DNA of 64,000 nucleotides from Chitinophaga horti (GCF_022867795.2 NZ_CP107006.1:3224001-3288000), one strand, 5' to 3'; numbered from the stretch's first letter, positions 27,901 to 35,650 are shown. The notes: generated by a model not told the origin, from the sequence alone. A program made the numbers and translations.

Positions 27901-28309
27901 TGCCGGCTATCACCACGGCCGTATCGGCCACGATGTTGCGCATCACGGGCTTTCGTTTAATCACGATCGTCTTTTCTACCAGCGACCAGGTGATCGGCGT
28001 ACCGGCGAAACAACGTTCTATCACCGCTCCCAGTTCGCCATTCCGAACATGGAGGGTAATCGGCGGGGCCTTCTCCACCAGCTCTTCTTCGCAAAGGAAA
28101 GAAAGACCCGTTTGCTGCTGAATGGCCATAAATACACTATTCAGCGGCGCATTTTTAACAGACAGTGACACCTGTTGCGATACGCCCTTGGCGCTCACAG
28201 ACAGGCATGCGGCCAGCATTATGATAGCGGTCCATCTCATTACACACAAGATTTTTTTACAGCGCAGGGCGCCTGATCGCTTACCCTTGCGGGGATCGAT
28301 AAATGACAT
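24938..28309 (-). CDS. SusC/RagA-family TonB-linked receptor with STN domain
   Basis: 1123-residue TonB-dependent outer-membrane importer. A long N-terminus with a signal segment (IIMLAACLSVSAKG) is followed by the STN domain (about 48-118, SVKNAPLNSVFMAIQQQTGLSFL), a carboxypeptidase-like domain (about 133-205, IAGTVTNAKGEVLIGATIKQ), the TonB box EVVVVAYGQKQ, a plug with MIMVDGVERSFNNLDPNDIESF and SVYGVKGANGVILITTKRG, and the barrel ending GFNVSF. The STN domain matches control by the FecR/sigma pair just upstream. The 175-bp gap to fecR is long for this kind of operon and contains a hairpin (28372-28399), so the receptor may also have its own promoter. Confidence 0.95.
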   Translation of the reverse strand: MSFIDPRKGKRSGALRCKKILCVMRWTAIIMLAACLSVSAKGVSQQVSLSVKNAPLNSVFMAIQQQTGLSFLCEEELVEKAPPITLHVRNGELGAVIERCFAGTPITWSLVEKTIVIKRKPVMRNIVADTAVVIAGTVTNAKGEVLIGATIKQKNTLNGVTANEKGYYMLKVPPHSTIVISSIGYLPQEQPVGTERTINVVLQEDKKALDEVVVVAYGQKQRKIATLGAQSSLSVQELKQPVANITTVLAGRISGIVGVQRSAEPGLDGADLWIRGIATLNSDASRPMIMVDGVERSFNNLDPNDIESFTILKDASSTSVYGVKGANGVILITTKRGRAGKTDINIDFYQGITNFTRVPDIADGVTYMQMANEASVTRGGTPIFSEEAIRKTHTQEDPYLFPNVNWMNELFNKFGNNRKANLNIRGGSDKATYYVSASFYDEKGLFKTDNLQKYDSKIAFTRYNFTSSLNIKATKTTNIDLNIKGWISNGNYPGTGTSDIFAKAFDTYPILYPVMYPDGKEPFTSTGGGASNPYALLTNRGYVTTYGNQINSDISVRQDLSGWTKGLSARMLYSFDAANENRMSRTKSPYTYYARNRDANGDLVYERTDNNSGSEYLGFSRSSGGSRQFYFEGALNYDNTFGLHNVGGLLLYNQNDRISATAGDLIGSLPYRSLGMVARATYGYDDRYLAEVSFGYNGAENFAPDKRFGAFPSVALGWVISNEKFFSTLTPYVQLLKLRGSYGIVGNSNLIGGRRFAYIGTTKNLGQFYYGQDRGNGISGIEIQDYPASVTWETSKDLNIGIEFRTLNNALTIQADYFDRKRTNIFLQRSAVPATTGLQSSLLGNLGAANSNGVDLSVEYNKAWHDFSLSARGTLTYNRNEVIENDEPIQPYPWLERRGQAIGQRFGYIAEGYYTQAEIDDKTVARTTGVVQAGDIKFRDVNKDGVIDQNDQMPIGRHAVPQLIYGFGTTLSYKGFSLGAFWQGAGLVDFYLGDSEFMPFKSGAAKGTPYANIKDRWTVENPDQNAFYPRLAYGSGLNFNYGATNSHWVMKGDFLRLKTLDFGYTLPKGSLSKLAVQRLRIYFIGYNLLTFSPFKLYDPELGSGSGTRYPNIKTYSVGFNVSF

Positions 28310-28484
28310 AAATTTGTACGGTTAGGTAAATAATCAGTTGTTCAAGTCGATTGTGCATTACCTCAACTTCCAGCCGGGAGCATTAGGCCGCTTCCGGCTT
28401 TTCATTTAATAACGTGGTAATGATCATAGTTGCGGCACGTGGAATACTAGTCAGTCATTTTTACAAACATTTTGGTTGATGTGA

Positions 28485-29648
28485 TCAGTTGAATTTTATA
28501 AACACTTTCTTTCCTTCAATTCTAAACTTAACATTGGGCTCGGCCGTTTCCAGTATTTTGAGTACGCCGGCCAGCGTGGTATTGCGTGAAATCATTCCTA
28601 CGAATCGCCGCTGTGGCCTGCCGCCTTCATATACCGGTTCCACATCGTACCATCTTGATAACTGGCGGAATATCTGGTTAATATCTGCTTTCTCGAAATA
28701 AAACAGCCCGTTCTTCCAGGCAAGGGTTTTAGTAAGATCGGCCTTCGTCACGCTGATTGACTGCGCTCCTTTGACAAGGCGGCCTTCTTCCATGGCATTC
28801 AGCTTCACCTCGGTATGGCCGTTTTCCAGCCTTACAGCGCCCTCTATGAGTGTCGTGCTGGTCAAACCCTCATCATCATAGGCCATCACGTTGAACGAGG
28901 TACCCAGCACGGTTACCGTCAAATCGTTCAGCTTTACCTTAAATGGTTGCTTTACGTTCTCTGTAACTTCGAAGTAAGCCTCTCCTTTCAGCTCCACAAG
29001 CCGCTCCGCCCCCTCGAACGATGCCGGGAAGCGAAGTGAGGAAGCAGCATTCAGCCAAACGTTGGAGCCGTCGGGCAGGGTAATGCGGAACTGACCGCCC
29101 CGTGGCGTGTTCAGGGTGTTATACACCATTTCCCCGCCCGCCCCCTGCGACTGATAAGCGAGGCGGCCGCTGTCCAGCTTCACGACTTTTACATTTCCCT
29201 GGGTGCCGATGTTGCCGTTCTGCGCCTCGTCGAGACTAATCACGGAGCCGTCGGCCAGGGTGAGCGTGGCTTTGTTGCCACCGGGTTGAACATCCTGGAT
29301 GAAAGGCGCGGTTTGTACGGTAGTTGCCGGTTGTGCGGGGCGGAACATCCACCAGGCCGCCACGGCCGCAATGCTCACTACAGCCGCCGCGATGGCCAGC
29401 CGCCAGCGCATAGGACGTACTTTAGGCCGGTCCAGCTCGTCGAGGCCCGCCTCTATACGATCGGCCAAAGCCTCGGGCATGGGCGGGTATAGTTTATACA
29501 CGTCCGGCGCACCGCTCTGTTCGAGCAGCGCATGAAACTCGTCTGGTTCTGCGTCAGACAGCCATTCCTGCAGGCTCTCCTGTTCGTCGCGCGACAAATT
29601 ACCGGCAGCGTATTTCTCCAGTAATTGCGTAATGGTTTGCTGGTCCAT
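28485..29648 (-). CDS. FecR-family anti-sigma factor
   Basis: 387 residues from ATG 29648 (MDQQTITQLLEKYAAGNL). The longer frame to 29747 overlaps the sigma gene and is rejected. The cytoplasmic N-terminal part (about 1-80) is followed by a membrane helix near 86-105 (RLAIAAAVVSIAAVAAWWMF), the periplasmic FecR domain (NTPRGGQFRITLPDGSNVWLNAASSLRFP...GEAYFEVTENVKQPF) and a C-terminal DUF4974 segment (INQIFRQLSRWYDVEPVYEG). It should hold the sigma factor until the STN domain of the downstream SusC signals ligand. Confidence 0.93.
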   Translation of the reverse strand: MDQQTITQLLEKYAAGNLSRDEQESLQEWLSDAEPDEFHALLEQSGAPDVYKLYPPMPEALADRIEAGLDELDRPKVRPMRWRLAIAAAVVSIAAVAAWWMFRPAQPATTVQTAPFIQDVQPGGNKATLTLADGSVISLDEAQNGNIGTQGNVKVVKLDSGRLAYQSQGAGGEMVYNTLNTPRGGQFRITLPDGSNVWLNAASSLRFPASFEGAERLVELKGEAYFEVTENVKQPFKVKLNDLTVTVLGTSFNVMAYDDEGLTSTTLIEGAVRLENGHTEVKLNAMEEGRLVKGAQSISVTKADLTKTLAWKNGLFYFEKADINQIFRQLSRWYDVEPVYEGGRPQRRFVGMISRNTTLAGVLKILETAEPNVKFRIEGKKVFIKFN

Positions 29649-29707
29649 ATGATATAAGACTAATGAACGGTGGAAGTGGATACCTTTTCTGAAAAAAATA
29701 TTTCGGG

Positions 29708-30298
29708 TTAGTTGGTGGCAGCCACCAACAGGAGGATGAGGCTCCATTCGGCATGCTCTTTCAGGTAATCTTTCATCTGGCGGATAGCGGCGTACAGGTG
29801 TTTTTTAACTGCCGCGCGGGAAAGCCCGAGCGCTGTGGCAATTTCATCGAGGGTCATGTCTCGCTGGGCACTCATCAAAAATATGGTCCTTTTCTTTTCT
29901 GTCAGGCGGGATAACGCATCCATTGCGATGCCTTGATATTGTTTGAACAGTACTTCATCGTCTACATAATTCTCCATCCCGGGCTTATTCTCGGCAATAC
30001 GTGCTACCACGCGGCTACCTGTCATCCGACGGCGGGTAAGGTCGAGCAGGCGGTTTTTAGCCATGCGGAAAACATATTGTTCAAAGGAACGGATACCTAC
30101 CAACGTATCGCGGCGCTCCCATACTTTTAACAGGCATTCCTGGATAACCTCTTCGGCATCTTCCTTTGACTGACTAAAAAAGAAAATGAAATTATACAGG
30201 CGCGGAAAGTATTGCCGGTAAAGCACCGCGTAAGCAGCTCTATCGCCATCTGCGACGCGTAGTAGCAGCGCTGATTCATTTTCAATGGGTGGGTGCAT
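29708..30298 (-). CDS. ECF RNA polymerase sigma factor (SusC/D-linked)
   Basis: 196-residue sigma-70 family factor. Region 2: AVLYRQYFPRLYNFIFFF...KEDAEEVIQECLLKVWERR. Region 4 helix-turn-helix: TLDEIATALGLSRAAVKKHLYAAIRQMK. The start MHPPIENESALLLRVADGDRAAY at 30298 gives the usual length. It is the first gene of the sigma/FecR/SusC/SusD/SusE/GH105 locus. A 59-bp gap separates it from fecR. Confidence 0.93.
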   Translation of the reverse strand: MHPPIENESALLLRVADGDRAAYAVLYRQYFPRLYNFIFFFSQSKEDAEEVIQECLLKVWERRDTLVGIRSFEQYVFRMAKNRLLDLTRRRMTGSRVVARIAENKPGMENYVDDEVLFKQYQGIAMDALSRLTEKKRTIFLMSAQRDMTLDEIATALGLSRAAVKKHLYAAIRQMKDYLKEHAEWSLILLLVAATN

Positions 30299-30347
30299 AA
30301 CAGTAGAACGGGTACAAAATAGTAAAAAGCTACAATTCCACGCGCAT

Positions 30348-30372
30348 AAAAAAAGGGGGGCACAAGGCCCCC
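30348..30372 (-). terminator. Rho-independent terminator of the lactonase/SDR operon
   Basis: 6-bp all-GC stem GGGGGC/GCCCCC, loop of five, followed on the minus strand by seven T (30354-30348). It separates this operon from the sigma gene downstream. Confidence 0.85.
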
Positions 30373-30400
30373 GGCGTTCTGTAAAGCAATAAAAAAATAA

Positions 30401-31525
30401 TTATGGCAGGATCACACACACGGGTGCCGGTACGGCAATTGTTTCTCCTGTTTCTGTAAGTTTGCCGGTTGTTTTATCGCGACGGAACACTATAATATTG
30501 TTGGTATCCTGGTTTGCTACCAATATCAATCCACCATCGGGCGTAATCATAAAATTACGAGGGTTCCTGCCTTTTACAGACTGATGCCCCACCAGTGTTA
30601 ACTGGCCGCTGCCTTCCTCTATACTGAAGATGGCAATGTTATTCAGGTCGCCGCGATTCGACATGTACAGAAACTTTCCATCGGGTGAGATGTGAATATC
30701 TGCACTGCTGAAGTTACTGCCCTTATAGTCTGCCGTGCTGGTAGAAATCGTTTGTATCGCTTTCAGCTGCCTGTCTGCGTATTCAAAAGCAGTTACGTGA
30801 CCGGTAATTTCATGCACGATGTAGGCATGTTTGCCATCAGGATGGAAGGTGAAGTGCCTGGGGCCTCCACCGGGTGCAATCGTAGCGAACGGCTGTTTCG
30901 ATGGGCTCAGCGGCTTTTCTGCCGAAGGCGTAAAATCGTACATCATGATCTTATCCGTTCCCAGGTCTGGCACAAATACCTGTTTGCCATCCGGCGAAAA
31001 TACGACCTGGTGTACATGTGGCTCTGACTGGCGCGACTTGTTCGGCCCCGAACCTGTTTGTTCGATCACCTGCACAGGTGCGCCCACCTTGCCATTGGCC
31101 TGTATGGGTAGTACAGACAGGCTGCCCGCGCCATAGTTGCCCGTAAACACAAACTTCCCGTCCTTATCTATATTAACATGACAGGGCCCGCCGCTGCCTA
31201 CAGGCTGCTCGTTCAGCAGCTGTAACTTGCCGGCAGTCTTATCAAAATCGAACGCATACACGCTGCTTTTAGATTCACTCACAGCATATACATGTTTACC
31301 ATTCGGCGCTACTGCCACGAACGAAGGATCTTTTAGCCCTTCCGCTACGCCTGACAGTGTAGCCTTGCCCGTTTTTGTATCGAGCTTGTAAACGTAAATG
31401 CCTTTACTTTCTCCTGAAGTGTAGGTTCCAACTAACATAACCTTCTGTTTAGCCTTTGGAGGCTCCGTCGCACCTGCCGCGAGCGGCGCCAGCAACAGGC
31501 AGTAATGTAAAAATGTATAACGCAT
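30401..31525 (-). CDS. Exported lactonase-family seven-bladed beta-propeller protein
   Basis: 374 residues from ATG 31525, which opens a signal peptide (MRYTFLHYCLLLAPLAAGAT); the frame upstream has no signal and runs into the SDR gene. The body is the lactonase/6-phosphogluconolactonase family (PF10282): VGTYTSGESKGIYVYKLD, SVYAFDFDKTAGKL, GTDKIMMYDFTP, FHPDGKHAYIVHEITGHVTAF, FLYMSNRGDLNNIAIF, and the closing VANQDTNNIIVFRRD. Members hydrolyse sugar lactones, but many relatives are uncharacterised. With a signal peptide it should act in the periplasm. It lies 19 bp after the glucose-dehydrogenase-like SDR, suggesting paired oxidation and lactone opening of a sugar. Confidence 0.88.
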   Translation of the reverse strand: MRYTFLHYCLLLAPLAAGATEPPKAKQKVMLVGTYTSGESKGIYVYKLDTKTGKATLSGVAEGLKDPSFVAVAPNGKHVYAVSESKSSVYAFDFDKTAGKLQLLNEQPVGSGGPCHVNIDKDGKFVFTGNYGAGSLSVLPIQANGKVGAPVQVIEQTGSGPNKSRQSEPHVHQVVFSPDGKQVFVPDLGTDKIMMYDFTPSAEKPLSPSKQPFATIAPGGGPRHFTFHPDGKHAYIVHEITGHVTAFEYADRQLKAIQTISTSTADYKGSNFSSADIHISPDGKFLYMSNRGDLNNIAIFSIEEGSGQLTLVGHQSVKGRNPRNFMITPDGGLILVANQDTNNIIVFRRDKTTGKLTETGETIAVPAPVCVILP

Positions 31526-31544
31526 GAGGTCGAAAATATCAATT

Positions 31545-32351
31545 TTAACCGTTATCTGCAAAGCCGGGGTATAAAGTCATACCGCCATCAATGTAATGCG
31601 TAGCGCCTGTCACATAATCACTGTCGTCCGAAGCGAGCCACAGTGCCTGCTTCGCTACGTCTTCCGGTTTGCCTATGCGGCCGTACGGAATCAGTTCCAG
31701 CAATTTATTGAGCGCCTCCTCTGTTTCCCAGGCGGCTTTGTTGATAGATGTTTGTATCGCACCGGGAGATATACTGTTTACGCGAATCTTTTTCGGGGCC
31801 AACTCCTGTGCGAGGGTCTTCATCAGCATCATTACACCACCTTTACTGGCGGCATAGTTGGCGTGCCCGCCCCAGGGAATAATGTCATGCACGCTGCTAA
31901 TGCAGATGATTTTACCTGTTGCCCGGCTGACGCCTCGCAGTCCCTGTTTGAGGAAAATATTCACCGCTTCGCGTGCACAGAGGAAGTGGCCGGTAAGGTT
32001 CGTGTTGATTACCTGCTGCCATTCATCGAGCGTCATTTCATGGAAGGCGCGGTCTTTCTGAATGCCTGAATTATTCACCAGGATGTCTACAAAACCAAAC
32101 TGCGCCAGGCACTGGTCGAACATACGTTTTACGTCCGCCTCGCTACCTACATCCGCCTGTACCGCCAATGCTTTACCACCGCGCGATTCAATATCTTTCA
32201 CCACCGCTTCTGCCTTTTCTTTACCTGAGTGATAATTGATGATAAGATTCGCGCCAGCGGCCGCTAATTCCAATGCTATCGCCTTTCCTAATCCGCCTCC
32301 GGCGCCGGTAACGACGGCCGTTTGTCCTGCCAGTTTAAGGGTGTTTTCCAC
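31545..32351 (-). CDS. SDR-family glucose 1-dehydrogenase-like oxidoreductase
   Basis: Short-chain dehydrogenase of about 268 residues. NAD(P)-binding TGAGGGLGKAIALELA opens the fold, followed by DILVNNSG, the catalytic Ser (ISSVHDI) and Tyr/Lys (NYAASKGG), and the C-terminal YIDGGMTLYPGF, which is typical of glucose 1-dehydrogenases. It would oxidise an aldose to its lactone. There is no ATG before the cofactor motif: the candidate starts are GTG 32351 (VENTLKLAGQTAVV) or the TTG codons at 32360 and 32375; GTG is chosen on length. A good -7 element lies 66 bases upstream. It is the first gene of a two-gene operon with the lactonase. Confidence 0.85.
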   Translation of the reverse strand: MENTLKLAGQTAVVTGAGGGLGKAIALELAAAGANLIINYHSGKEKAEAVVKDIESRGGKALAVQADVGSEADVKRMFDQCLAQFGFVDILVNNSGIQKDRAFHEMTLDEWQQVINTNLTGHFLCAREAVNIFLKQGLRGVSRATGKIICISSVHDIIPWGGHANYAASKGGVMMLMKTLAQELAPKKIRVNSISPGAIQTSINKAAWETEEALNKLLELIPYGRIGKPEDVAKQALWLASDDSDYVTGATHYIDGGMTLYPGFADNG

Positions 32352-32416
32352 GTTGCTCAATTTTTGGTGAATCAATTTAACAACAGCTGCGGGGTCAAAT
32401 ACTATTCCATATCTTT

Positions 32417-32424
32417 CAAAGATA
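32417..32424 (-). promoter_or_regulatory. -7 element of the SDR/lactonase operon
   Basis: Minus-strand TATCTTTG is a perfect TAnnTTTG. It predicts a start near 32412 and a leader of about 60 bases. No TTG was found at the -33 spacing. Confidence 0.5.
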
Positions 32425-32441
32425 AGAGTTCGGGGGCATAT

Positions 32442-32465
32442 AAAAAGGCGACGCTAAACGCCGCC
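32442..32465 (-). terminator. Rho-independent terminator of the DUF4197 gene
   Basis: Minus-strand stem GGCGGCG/CGTCGCC (one G-T pair) with loop TTTAG, followed by five T (32446-32442). It begins 7 bp after the stop codon. Confidence 0.75.
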
Positions 32466-32472
32466 TTCCTGT

Positions 32473-33204
32473 TTATTTCGTTGTAGCCAGCGAACTGCCG
32501 AATACCGTTTTAAGCAAGTCTGTCACCCGCGCCGCCGGGTCCCTCCTGATCTTCTGTTCCTCCAGCGCTACCTCGTGGAAGATACCGGATATCGCTTTCT
32601 CGGTTACATAAGCTGTGAGATTGGTATTCACCGGCGTTTTAGAAAAGCGGTTATAAACGGTAAACACATCTTCCCAATATTTGGTCGCATCCACATTCTT
32701 TAAGGCCTGTTGTATGACCGGGCTGAACGCGTTGGTAAGCGCTGCGGTGGTCCTGCCTTTAAAGTAAGTGGTAGCTGCGCTGTCATTGCCTCTCAAAATA
32801 CCGATAGCATCTGTAATAGTCATGCCCTGGATGGCGCTCACAAATATCGGCGTAGCTGCTTTGGCGGCTTCTTCTGCGCCCCGGTTCATGGCCAGGATGG
32901 CTTTATCTACCACATTCCCCAAACCGACACTACGCAGGGTAGATTCCACCTTCTGCGCTTCCGGCGGCATGAGGATCTTTAAGGCCGCATTGGCAAAAAA
33001 ACCATTTACGCCAGATAAGCGGTTCGTGCTGTTCTGTGTGCCGATCGTCAGCGCCTCTTTAAGGCCGGAGGCGATCTGGAAAGTACTGGGCTGTCCCGGA
33101 CCAGTGCCGGTCGTCTGCGGGAGGTTATTCAATATCTGCTGCGTGGTCTCGCAACCTGAAAAGGTGAATAGTAACGCTGCTGCTGGTAATATAAGGCGCT
33201 TCAT
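32473..33204 (-). CDS. DUF4197-family lipoprotein
   Basis: 243 residues from ATG 33204, with signal and lipobox LLFTFSGC; the extension to 33282 is rejected because it crosses a perfect promoter element. The body matches DUF4197: IASGLKEALTIGTQNSTNRLSG, AAEEAAKAATPIFVSAIQGMTITDA, YWEDVFTVYNRF, and YVTEKAISGIFHEVALEEQKIRRDP. It is predicted to be alpha-helical in the periplasm; no biochemical role is known to me. Monocistronic. Confidence 0.9.
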   Translation of the reverse strand: MKRLILPAAALLFTFSGCETTQQILNNLPQTTGTGPGQPSTFQIASGLKEALTIGTQNSTNRLSGVNGFFANAALKILMPPEAQKVESTLRSVGLGNVVDKAILAMNRGAEEAAKAATPIFVSAIQGMTITDAIGILRGNDSAATTYFKGRTTAALTNAFSPVIQQALKNVDATKYWEDVFTVYNRFSKTPVNTNLTAYVTEKAISGIFHEVALEEQKIRRDPAARVTDLLKTVFGSSLATTK

Positions 33205-33232
33205 AATCGGTGTATTTGCTGTGTTTTGCAGG

Positions 33233-33240
33233 CAAATATA
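33233..33240 (-). promoter_or_regulatory. -7 element of the DUF4197 gene
   Basis: Minus-strand TATATTTG is a perfect TAnnTTTG, 29 bases before the ATG at 33204. It supports that start over the longer frame. Confidence 0.55.
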
Positions 33241-33378
33241 ATACCTCTTTCCATACCGGTCGCTACTATACGCACAACTCATTATAATTTAAAGAGATGG
33301 GTTATTTTTCGTTAAAAAGCCGTTATTCGTAAGTAGGTGTCAAATAATTTTTTGCATCTTGGCGAAAATTTTAATGTA

Positions 33379-34377
33379 ATGTTTAGAAAATCCCTTTTCC
33401 TTGCCTTGTTAATCAGCCTTTCATTTGGCGTAAAGGCGGCACCACCGCAAGACACCACTGATGTTGACCTGGAAAAAGAGCAAGCTGCCTACGATTCGAT
33501 CAACGCATCCTACAAATTCCAAACCGGCAAACTGGACCTGAGCGGCGGACAAATCGCCATTAACGTACCGGCAGGCTTTAAATTCCTTGATGCCGATCAG
33601 AGTAAACGTGTACTCACCGACCTTTGGGGTAACCCGGCGTCTGCGTCCGACGGCGTGCTCGGTATGATCTTTCCGGCCGATGCAGAGGTATTGACGGAAA
33701 AAACCTACGCCTTTATCATCACGTACGAAGAAACCGGCTACGTGAAAGACGGTGACGCCGCCGAAATCGACTACGATGAGATGATGAAAGAAATGAAGGA
33801 CAGCGATGCCGAGGTAAACAAAGCCCGCGCTGAAATGGGCTATGGTACCGTTAATACGATCGGCTGGGCACAAAAGCCTTACTACGACAAGAGCAAAAAC
33901 GTGCTGCACTGGGCACAGGAGTTCAAAATGGGCGATGAACCCGTAAATACGCTCAACTACGATGTGCGTGTACTCGGCCGCAAAGGCGTACTGTCGCTGA
34001 AAGCCGTTAGCTCTATGAGCGAATTACCCATGGTGAAAGCTAACATCGATAAAATCCTGTCCATTGCATCTTTTAATAAAAACTACGCCTACGGCGATTT
34101 CGATTCCAATATCGATAAGGTAGCCGCAGTAGGTATCGGCGGCCTGGTAGCAGGTAAACTGCTCGCAAAGGTTGGTGTTTTCGGCCTGATCCTGAAGTTC
34201 TTTGGAGCCTTCTGGAAATTCATCCTGTTAGGGGCCGGCGCACTTTTCGCCTTCGTTCGCCGCCTGTTCACCAAAAAGAAAGAGGAAGCCACTACCTACC
34301 CTGAACCCGAACCGGAAACTGCCCTCGTGGAAGAAACCACCCCACAGGCGTCAGATACGGAAGAAAAGCAAAGCTGA
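33379..34377 (+). CDS. DUF2167-family membrane protein
   Basis: 332 residues from ATG 33379 with a signal peptide (LFLALLISLSFGVKA). DUF2167 features are seen throughout: KLDLSGGQIAINVPAGFKFLD, LGMIFPADAEV, the YEETGYVKDGDAAEIDYDEMMKEM segment, and WAQEF then LSLKAV. One to two membrane helices near 255-300 (VGIGGLVAGKLLAKVGVFG, FILLGAGALFAFVRRLF) are followed by a charged, low-complexity tail rich in Glu, Pro and Thr. The function is unknown; homologues are inner-membrane proteins with a large periplasmic part. Divergent from DUF4197 and followed by a terminator. Confidence 0.9.
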   Translation: MFRKSLFLALLISLSFGVKAAPPQDTTDVDLEKEQAAYDSINASYKFQTGKLDLSGGQIAINVPAGFKFLDADQSKRVLTDLWGNPASASDGVLGMIFPADAEVLTEKTYAFIITYEETGYVKDGDAAEIDYDEMMKEMKDSDAEVNKARAEMGYGTVNTIGWAQKPYYDKSKNVLHWAQEFKMGDEPVNTLNYDVRVLGRKGVLSLKAVSSMSELPMVKANIDKILSIASFNKNYAYGDFDSNIDKVAAVGIGGLVAGKLLAKVGVFGLILKFFGAFWKFILLGAGALFAFVRRLFTKKKEEATTYPEPEPETALVEETTPQASDTEEKQS

Positions 34378-34382
34378 TCAGA

Positions 34383-34409
34383 AGGCAACCTCCGGGTTGC
34401 CTTTTTTTT
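34383..34409 (+). terminator. Rho-independent terminator of the DUF2167 gene
   Basis: Stem AGGCAACC/GGTTGCCT with a four-base loop, then eight T. Confidence 0.88.
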
Positions 34410-34413
34410 GCCG

Positions 34414-34537
34414 CATCCTTCCTGGATCCTTGCTACATCCTTGCTATATCCCTGTTAAAACACTGGTGTTTCAGCAACTTTTTAGCAACAACTTAGCAAG
34501 GATGCAGGAAGGATCTAAGAAGGATCCAGCAACGTTC
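34414..34537. repeat. 11-bp-periodic inverted repeat array
   Basis: Left arm: four consecutive 11-mers CATCCTTCCTG, GATCCTTGCTA, CATCCTTGCTA, TATCCCTGTTA (34414-34457). Centre: AAACAC-TG-GTGTTT (34458-34471). Right arm: six 11-mers in the opposite orientation, CAGCAACTTTT, TAGCAACAACT, TAGCAAGGATG, CAGGAAGGATC, TAAGAAGGATC, CAGCAACGTTC (34472-34537). The two arms can pair in a long cruciform or RNA hairpin. Nothing in the array is coding. Confidence 0.75.
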
Positions 34538-34549
34538 CGGCATTGACCT

Positions 34550-34593
34550 CATGGAAAACCAGGGTTCACCGCATGAAAAACCGGGGTTCGCCC
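34550..34593 (+). repeat. Two 22-bp direct repeats
   Basis: CATG(G/A)AAAACC(A/G)GGGTTC(A/G)CC(G/C) occurs twice head to tail (34550-34571, 34572-34593), differing at four positions. The period is twice that of the preceding 11-bp array. A looser inverted partner (GGGGCAACC, 34614-34622) can pair with GGTTCGCCCC and may end the queG transcript. Confidence 0.55.
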
Positions 34594-34637
34594 CATATGG
34601 CTTTTCGTCGCGGGGCAACCATGCTATCTTCGTGGTG

Positions 34638-35564
34638 TTAAGGCTTGATAAACTTAAGGTTGCGGCGGATGCCGGCGTATTTGCTACGCTTGAGCGGGGA
34701 TTGACGGAAAATCTTCTTAAATTCTTCTTCCGTCATTTCCTCCCATTGCTTAGTAGAGAAGTTCAACACCTCGGGAACGGGCGTAAAATCGAGGTCGTTG
34801 TGGGGTTTGGCGAAGCGGTTCCAGGGGCATACGTCCTGGCAGATGTCGCAGCCAAACATCCAGTCTTCGAACTGGCCTTTCATCTTGTCGGGAATGAGCT
34901 GGTCTTTGAGTTCGATGGTGAAATAGGAGATGCAACGGCTGCCGTCTACAACTGTGGGGGCGGTAAGGGCGCCGGTGGGACAGGCGTCCAGGCAGCGGGT
35001 GCAGGAGCCGCAATAGTCGCCGGTTATAGGGTCGTACAAAAGTGGCACATCTACAATGAGCGTGGCAATGAAAAAGAACGAACCTGCCTGTTTGTGGATC
35101 AGGTTACCGTTTTTGCCTATCCAGCCAAGACCGCTCCTTTTCGCCCAGCTTCTTTCCAGCACCGGGGCAGAATCCACGAAACCGCGACCATGTATTTCCC
35201 CGATCTGTTCCGACATTTCCGACAGCAGCTGGTTCAGGCGGGCGCGGATCACCTCGTGATAATCCTTTCCGTAAGCATATTTGGCAATTTTGGGAGCGCC
35301 TTCAGTCTGCTGTTCCGGCGGGTAATAATTGAGCAGCAGTGTGATCACCGACTGGGCGTTATCCACGAGCTTACGGGGATCTATCCGTTTATCAAAATAG
35401 TTCTCCATGTACTGCATGTTACCATGCATGCCCTTATTCAGCCACTGTTCCAGCCGATACGCATCTTCATCAAGCTGTTCTGCCTTTGCAATACCACAGT
35501 AGTCGAACCCCAGTTCGCGGGTGCGCTGTTTAATGAATTGCGTGTATTTCTCTACCGGCAGCAT
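34638..35564 (-). CDS. queG: Epoxyqueuosine reductase QueG
   Basis: 308-residue cobalamin and iron-sulfur enzyme for the last step of queuosine tRNA modification, reducing epoxyqueuosine to queuosine. ATG 35564 ([18 protein letters not shown]) is used; the extension to 35606 is unsupported. Landmarks are [12 protein letters not shown], the [24 protein letters not shown] stretch carrying the active-site Asp, and two [4Fe-4S] cluster motifs, [17 protein letters not shown] and [11 protein letters not shown]. The length is that of the short form without HEAT repeats. It is a single gene; its downstream side is the repeat array at 34.4-34.6 kb. Confidence 0.95.
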   Translation of the reverse strand: MLPVEKYTQFIKQRTRELGFDYCGIAKAEQLDEDAYRLEQWLNKGMHGNMQYMENYFDKRIDPRKLVDNAQSVITLLLNYYPPEQQTEGAPKIAKYAYGKDYHEVIRARLNQLLSEMSEQIGEIHGRGFVDSAPVLERSWAKRSGLGWIGKNGNLIHKQAGSFFFIATLIVDVPLLYDPITGDYCGSCTRCLDACPTGALTAPTVVDGSRCISYFTIELKDQLIPDKMKGQFEDWMFGCDICQDVCPWNRFAKPHNDLDFTPVPEVLNFSTKQWEEMTEEEFKKIFRQSPLKRSKYAGIRRNLKFIKP

Positions 35565-35650
35565 AAGGGCTGCAAGGTACGAAACATTTTGCCGCCCCGT
35601 TCCCATGGCATGCCTCTTGATGAGCTATCAACAGCCAAAAACAATCTATT

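Noticed and set aside
28372..28402. Plus-strand terminator-like hairpin between fecR and susC
   Set aside because: 10-bp stem with only a short T run, facing away from the genes present. Without a plus-strand transcript it cannot be called a terminator.
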